Part shown: in pieces, positions 3,469 through 6,449 of the stretch
Layout: each line of letters begins with the position of its first letter
How positions within the stretch are numbered: the first letter of the stretch is position 1
Assembly: GCA_009783395.1 (NCBI GenBank)
Contig: WRHA01000304.1
Coordinates: 1-6,449, forward strand
Source of the DNA: Defluviitaleaceae bacterium
GTDB lineage: Bacteria; Bacillota; Clostridia; Lachnospirales; WQUN01
Direction of reading: 5' to 3'
Length of the DNA stretch: 6,449 bases
Translations under genes and position numbers: made by a program
Notes under the pieces: model-generated
Databases searched by the model: none
What the model saw: only the letters and a program-made list of their open reading frames with translations
Told to the model about the DNA's origin: nothing

Positions 3469-6449
3469 ATGATGACTTCATTTAACGTAAACATTGCGCA
3501 AGCCGCAATTCCGGGATCAGCCGGAGCATTAAACAATCGCCAAAGCGGCGGGCCGGACTGGAGAACAGGGCAAACTATTTCTGCTCTTTTCGAGTCGCTT
3601 GACGGCACAACGGCCACGCTTCGTACCGAGGACGGCGTTGTTTTTACCGCCGATTCTTCGTCGATTCAGGGCAGGGTAGGGGATACCCTGCGTTTTTGGG
3701 TACAACAATCCCGAACGGGCTTCAAGCTCACTCAGGATTTGGGAAGCCCTGCCGTTAAAGCGAAAATCGGAGGCGGCGTAAAATCCGCGCTGGATGGGCT
3801 TCGAGGCGTTGTAAACACACTTGATTCCATGAAAGAAACACAGGAGCTTCGCGACGAACATCGTCAGGAGCAAGCTCAAAAAGTCGCACAGGCAATCAAA
3901 TCAATCCGCCGCGCACAAAGCTTCGCCGGCGGAACCGGCACAAAAACCGCCGTATCCGCGATGGTTCAAAGCGGACTTGACATAAATAAAGTAAGTTTTG
4001 CGGATTTCAGTCGCGTTATGCATAATGTCGACAAAACGCCGGAACACCCAATTTCCGAGCAAGAGCTCGCCGAAGGAATGGATCGCGAGTTTCAAAAGCC
4101 GGAAAATGCAAAAACAATCGTCGAAAGCCTTTACAAGCACGGCATGTCCGTGTCCGACCAAAACGTTAACGCGCTTGAAAGCGCGTATGAAAAACTGCCC
4201 GATAAAGTTGAAGCACCGGCAATCGAAAAGCTGGTAGCCGACGAAAAAGATTTAACCCTCGATAATGTATATAAAAGTAAACACATGTCCGGCGCAGGAA
4301 CAAAGCCAAAAACCGACGTACCGTGGGATGACCTTCAAGGCGCGCTAAAGCGGCTCTTCGAACGCGAGGGCATCGACTATGTAAAGGATAATCTCGTTGC
4401 CGCACGGTTTTTGCTGGATCGCGATTTGCCGCTTACCCGCGTAAACATCGACAAGGTAATCTTTCTGCAGGCAATGAGCGGAAACATCCCCAAGGATGCA
4501 TTCTTCGACCGCGCCGCGTTCCAACTCGCAACAGACAAACCAATCGGAAATATGGACTTGCCCGATGTAGCTCGTGTGGGCGAGGCGCAAATCAAATTTG
4601 CCGAACAAGCCGCGTCTCGTGCGCGTTCCTTCGGTGTTGACACGGGTCACATGCTTGATATAATGCGCAACTTCAATGTTTCCGAGCAGGACGCATATCG
4701 CTACCACCGCATGGCGGGCGGCGATGGTGCGCAGTTCTCGACAACCCGCATGACACGAATCTTCAATTATTTGGCAAACATCCCGCCGCTTACAGTAAAC
4801 GTTCACGGCGGAATCATAAAGGGACAATCGGAGTTCACGATCCAAGGCATTCACGAGTCCGTACTCTACGCACGCGCCCGTTCGCATTACGAGCAATACG
4901 CGACCGTACCCGATCCGCGTTACGGCGACTCCTTTGCGAAAGTTAAAGGTGAATTCACTCCGCTTTTGGAAAAAATGCAAATTACACCGACGGCAGAAAA
5001 CTTAAAGGCATCGTTCATCTTGAGCAAAAACGATATGGACGTTACGCAGGATAACCTGCAAGCCGTTAAGGAAATCGACGCAAAAATTAACGCTTTGGCA
5101 ACAAAGTTACACCCGATTATCGCCGCATCAATGCTTGAAGAGGGGCTTAACCCGCTTGAAATGCACGTTGACCAAGTGCTTGCGTACGTCAAGCAGTTCA
5201 ACCTCGGCAAGGGCAAAGATGTTACCGGAAAGATTGCGCAGTATATTATGGAACTCGACGCATCGGGCGCAATCGACCCGGAAACGCGCAAATCCATGGT
5301 CGCGCTTTATCGGATGCTTCATATCATCCAACGGGACGAAGCCGCCGCAGTCGGACTCGCCGCAAAAATGGGCAACTCGCCGACACTCGGCGCATTAATG
5401 GATCTTGCGAAAAAATTCCAGCACATCAAGAGCGGCGACAGCGTTGATATGCAAATCGACGAAAGCTTCGGACAGCTCGAAAGGCTCGTTCGCCCCGAGG
5501 GCAATATCAAGGGTGCGATGGAGGCCACAACGGATGCGAAAGTTATGTCACACCTCGACGTAGTTCTGGACAAATTCGTCGATGTTGCCTCGCCCGCAGC
5601 ATTGGAAGCACTGTTAAACTCCCCCGACGGGCTTGATAAGCCGCTTGAGGATTTAACTGCTCCCGGCATACTTCCCGCAACCCCCGATTATTCCGCGTCC
5701 GACACGGTAAATGCTGCAAAAGTCGTTTTAGACCGTATGGTGGCCGAACAAATTCAAGCTTTCGTTGCAGCAAATCCACAGCTCGTACATTTCCTCGCTT
5801 CGCGAAATATTCCAACAACGATCGGCAATATAAAATCGCTTGAAAAGCTTACGCGCTCAAACCGCGCACTGGCCGACGAGCTTGAAGAAGCGGAGAAAAA
5901 TTCCGATGAGGAATTTGGCAATATTTCCGATTCCATACAGGACACGTCGCTTTCGGGTTTGCGCAAAGGTTCGACTGTAGGGCATATGTTTGCGCGAATA
6001 TTGGATACGGTACAATCCGCGCTCCCCGGAAAAAATTCTGCATCGCTCGAGTCTTTGCTTGCTGTAACGCACGCGCTGAACGGCGACGGCGAAGCAGGCT
6101 TCCAATTGCCCATCAAAGTAAACGGCCGCATCTCAAACCTTCAACTGTATGTACTCAACGACAAAGCGTTGGCGCAAGACGGAGCGAGGATTCTTCTTTC
6201 TCTCGACACGAAGAATTTGGGGCTTGTCACCGCATACTTCACGATGTACAGTGAAAGCGGGGTTGATATAATAATAACAGGGCAAGATGAAAGAGCCGTC
6301 TCGGTATTAACCGAGAAGCAAGAAGGGTTGACCCAAATGCTGTTCGGCGCGGGTGTAACAATTAACTCCATACAAATCGCCGTCGACAAAGAGCCCGCAC
6401 TTGAAACTTCGCTGCCGCCCGACGCTTTGCAACAATGGGCAACCGACAG
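3469..6449 (+). CDS. Large flagellar-associated protein, DUF6240/FliK-like (3' end outside the window)
   Basis: The frame is open without a stop from ATG at 3469 to the window edge, at least 993 codons. Two ATGs stand in tandem (3469, 3472), with GAGGGAG (3453-3459) nine bases before the first. There is no signal peptide or membrane helix, so the protein is cytoplasmic or exported by the flagellar type III route. Residues about 34-80 form a small beta-rich domain (GQTISALFESLDG, DGVVFTAD, VGDTLRFWV), as seen at the start of clostridial FliK-like proteins. The middle, to about 870, is mostly helical, with a charged segment near 790-820. Residues 878-973 (FQLPIKVNG, LQLYVLN, ARILLSLDTKNLGLV, QMLFGAGVTINSIQIAV) resemble the C-terminal domain of the hook-length control protein FliK. 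The whole most resembles, from memory, the large DUF6240 proteins of clostridia. A sigma-D-like promoter just upstream agrees with a flagellar role. The exact function is unproven. Confidence 0.8.
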   Translation, partial: MMTSFNVNIAQAAIPGSAGALNNRQSGGPDWRTGQTISALFESLDGTTATLRTEDGVVFTADSSSIQGRVGDTLRFWVQQSRTGFKLTQDLGSPAVKAKIGGGVKSALDGLRGVVNTLDSMKETQELRDEHRQEQAQKVAQAIKSIRRAQSFAGGTGTKTAVSAMVQSGLDINKVSFADFSRVMHNVDKTPEHPISEQELAEGMDREFQKPENAKTIVESLYKHGMSVSDQNVNALESAYEKLPDKVEAPAIEKLVADEKDLTLDNVYKSKHMSGAGTKPKTDVPWDDLQGALKRLFEREGIDYVKDNLVAARFLLDRDLPLTRVNIDKVIFLQAMSGNIPKDAFFDRAAFQLATDKPIGNMDLPDVARVGEAQIKFAEQAASRARSFGVDTGHMLDIMRNFNVSEQDAYRYHRMAGGDGAQFSTTRMTRIFNYLANIPPLTVNVHGGIIKGQSEFTIQGIHESVLYARARSHYEQYATVPDPRYGDSFAKVKGEFTPLLEKMQITPTAENLKASFILSKNDMDVTQDNLQAVKEIDAKINALATKLHPIIAASMLEEGLNPLEMHVDQVLAYVKQFNLGKGKDVTGKIAQYIMELDASGAIDPETRKSMVALYRMLHIIQRDEAAAVGLAAKMGNSPTLGALMDLAKKFQHIKSGDSVDMQIDESFGQLERLVRPEGNIKGAMEATTDAKVMSHLDVVLDKFVDVASPAALEALLNSPDGLDKPLEDLTAPGILPATPDYSASDTVNAAKVVLDRMVAEQIQAFVAANPQLVHFLASRNIPTTIGNIKSLEKLTRSNRALADELEEAEKNSDEEFGNISDSIQDTSLSGLRKGSTVGHMFARILDTVQSALPGKNSASLESLLAVTHALNGDGEAGFQLPIKVNGRISNLQLYVLNDKALAQDGARILLSLDTKNLGLVTAYFTMYSESGVDIIITGQDERAVSVLTEKQEGLTQMLFGAGVTINSIQIAVDKEPALETSLPPDALQQWATD

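Noticed and set aside
4345..4980. A 211-codon open frame on the minus strand
   Set aside because: It lies wholly opposite the 993-codon plus-strand frame, which has coherent protein features, a ribosome binding site and a promoter. The minus-strand product has no recognisable motif.

Overview
The window looks like a piece of chromosome from a flagellated, anaerobic-type Firmicute, probably a clostridial lineage. The signs are strong GGAGG-like ribosome binding sites, intrinsic terminators with T-runs, a sigma-D-like flagellar promoter, and a very large protein resembling the clostridial DUF6240/FliK-like flagellar family. Base composition is near balanced and looks uniform. The species cannot be named from this sequence.

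Layout: (1) Positions 2-184 (+) are the 3' end of a gene entering from the left, probably a DUF4438 protein. (2) It overlaps tail to tail with a complete minus-strand gene (153-1184) for a membrane-anchored, ComEC-like metallo-beta-lactamase-fold hydrolase, whose cytoplasmic tail is very arginine-rich and partly encoded by a 12-bp tandem repeat. (3) A divergent intergenic region (1185-1478) holds promoters for both neighbours, a perfect 19-bp-arm palindrome with a T-run, and a diverged copy of an intergenic repeat unit. (4) Positions 1479-3131 (+) encode a complete PutP-type sodium/proline symporter. (5) A gene-free stretch (3132-3468) holds four successive terminator-like hairpins. The last three belong to a repeat family also found upstream of putP: a second copy of the palindrome and two 91-bp-spaced copies of an 'ATCCGGC' hairpin unit. 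(6) A flagellar-type promoter (TAAA-N16-GCCGAAAT) sits just past the last T-run. It precedes an open reading frame of at least 993 codons (3469 to the window end) with a FliK-like C-terminal region.

The genes do not form one pathway. Each is an independent transcription unit: competence-like hydrolase leftwards, proline uptake rightwards, flagellar-associated protein rightwards under its own promoter. The most unusual content is between the genes. A composite repeat (palindrome followed about 20 bp later by a structured, terminator-ended unit) brackets putP as direct repeats. Its terminal hairpin shows a compensatory base-pair change between copies, so the element may be selected as RNA or be a mobile or dispersed intergenic element.
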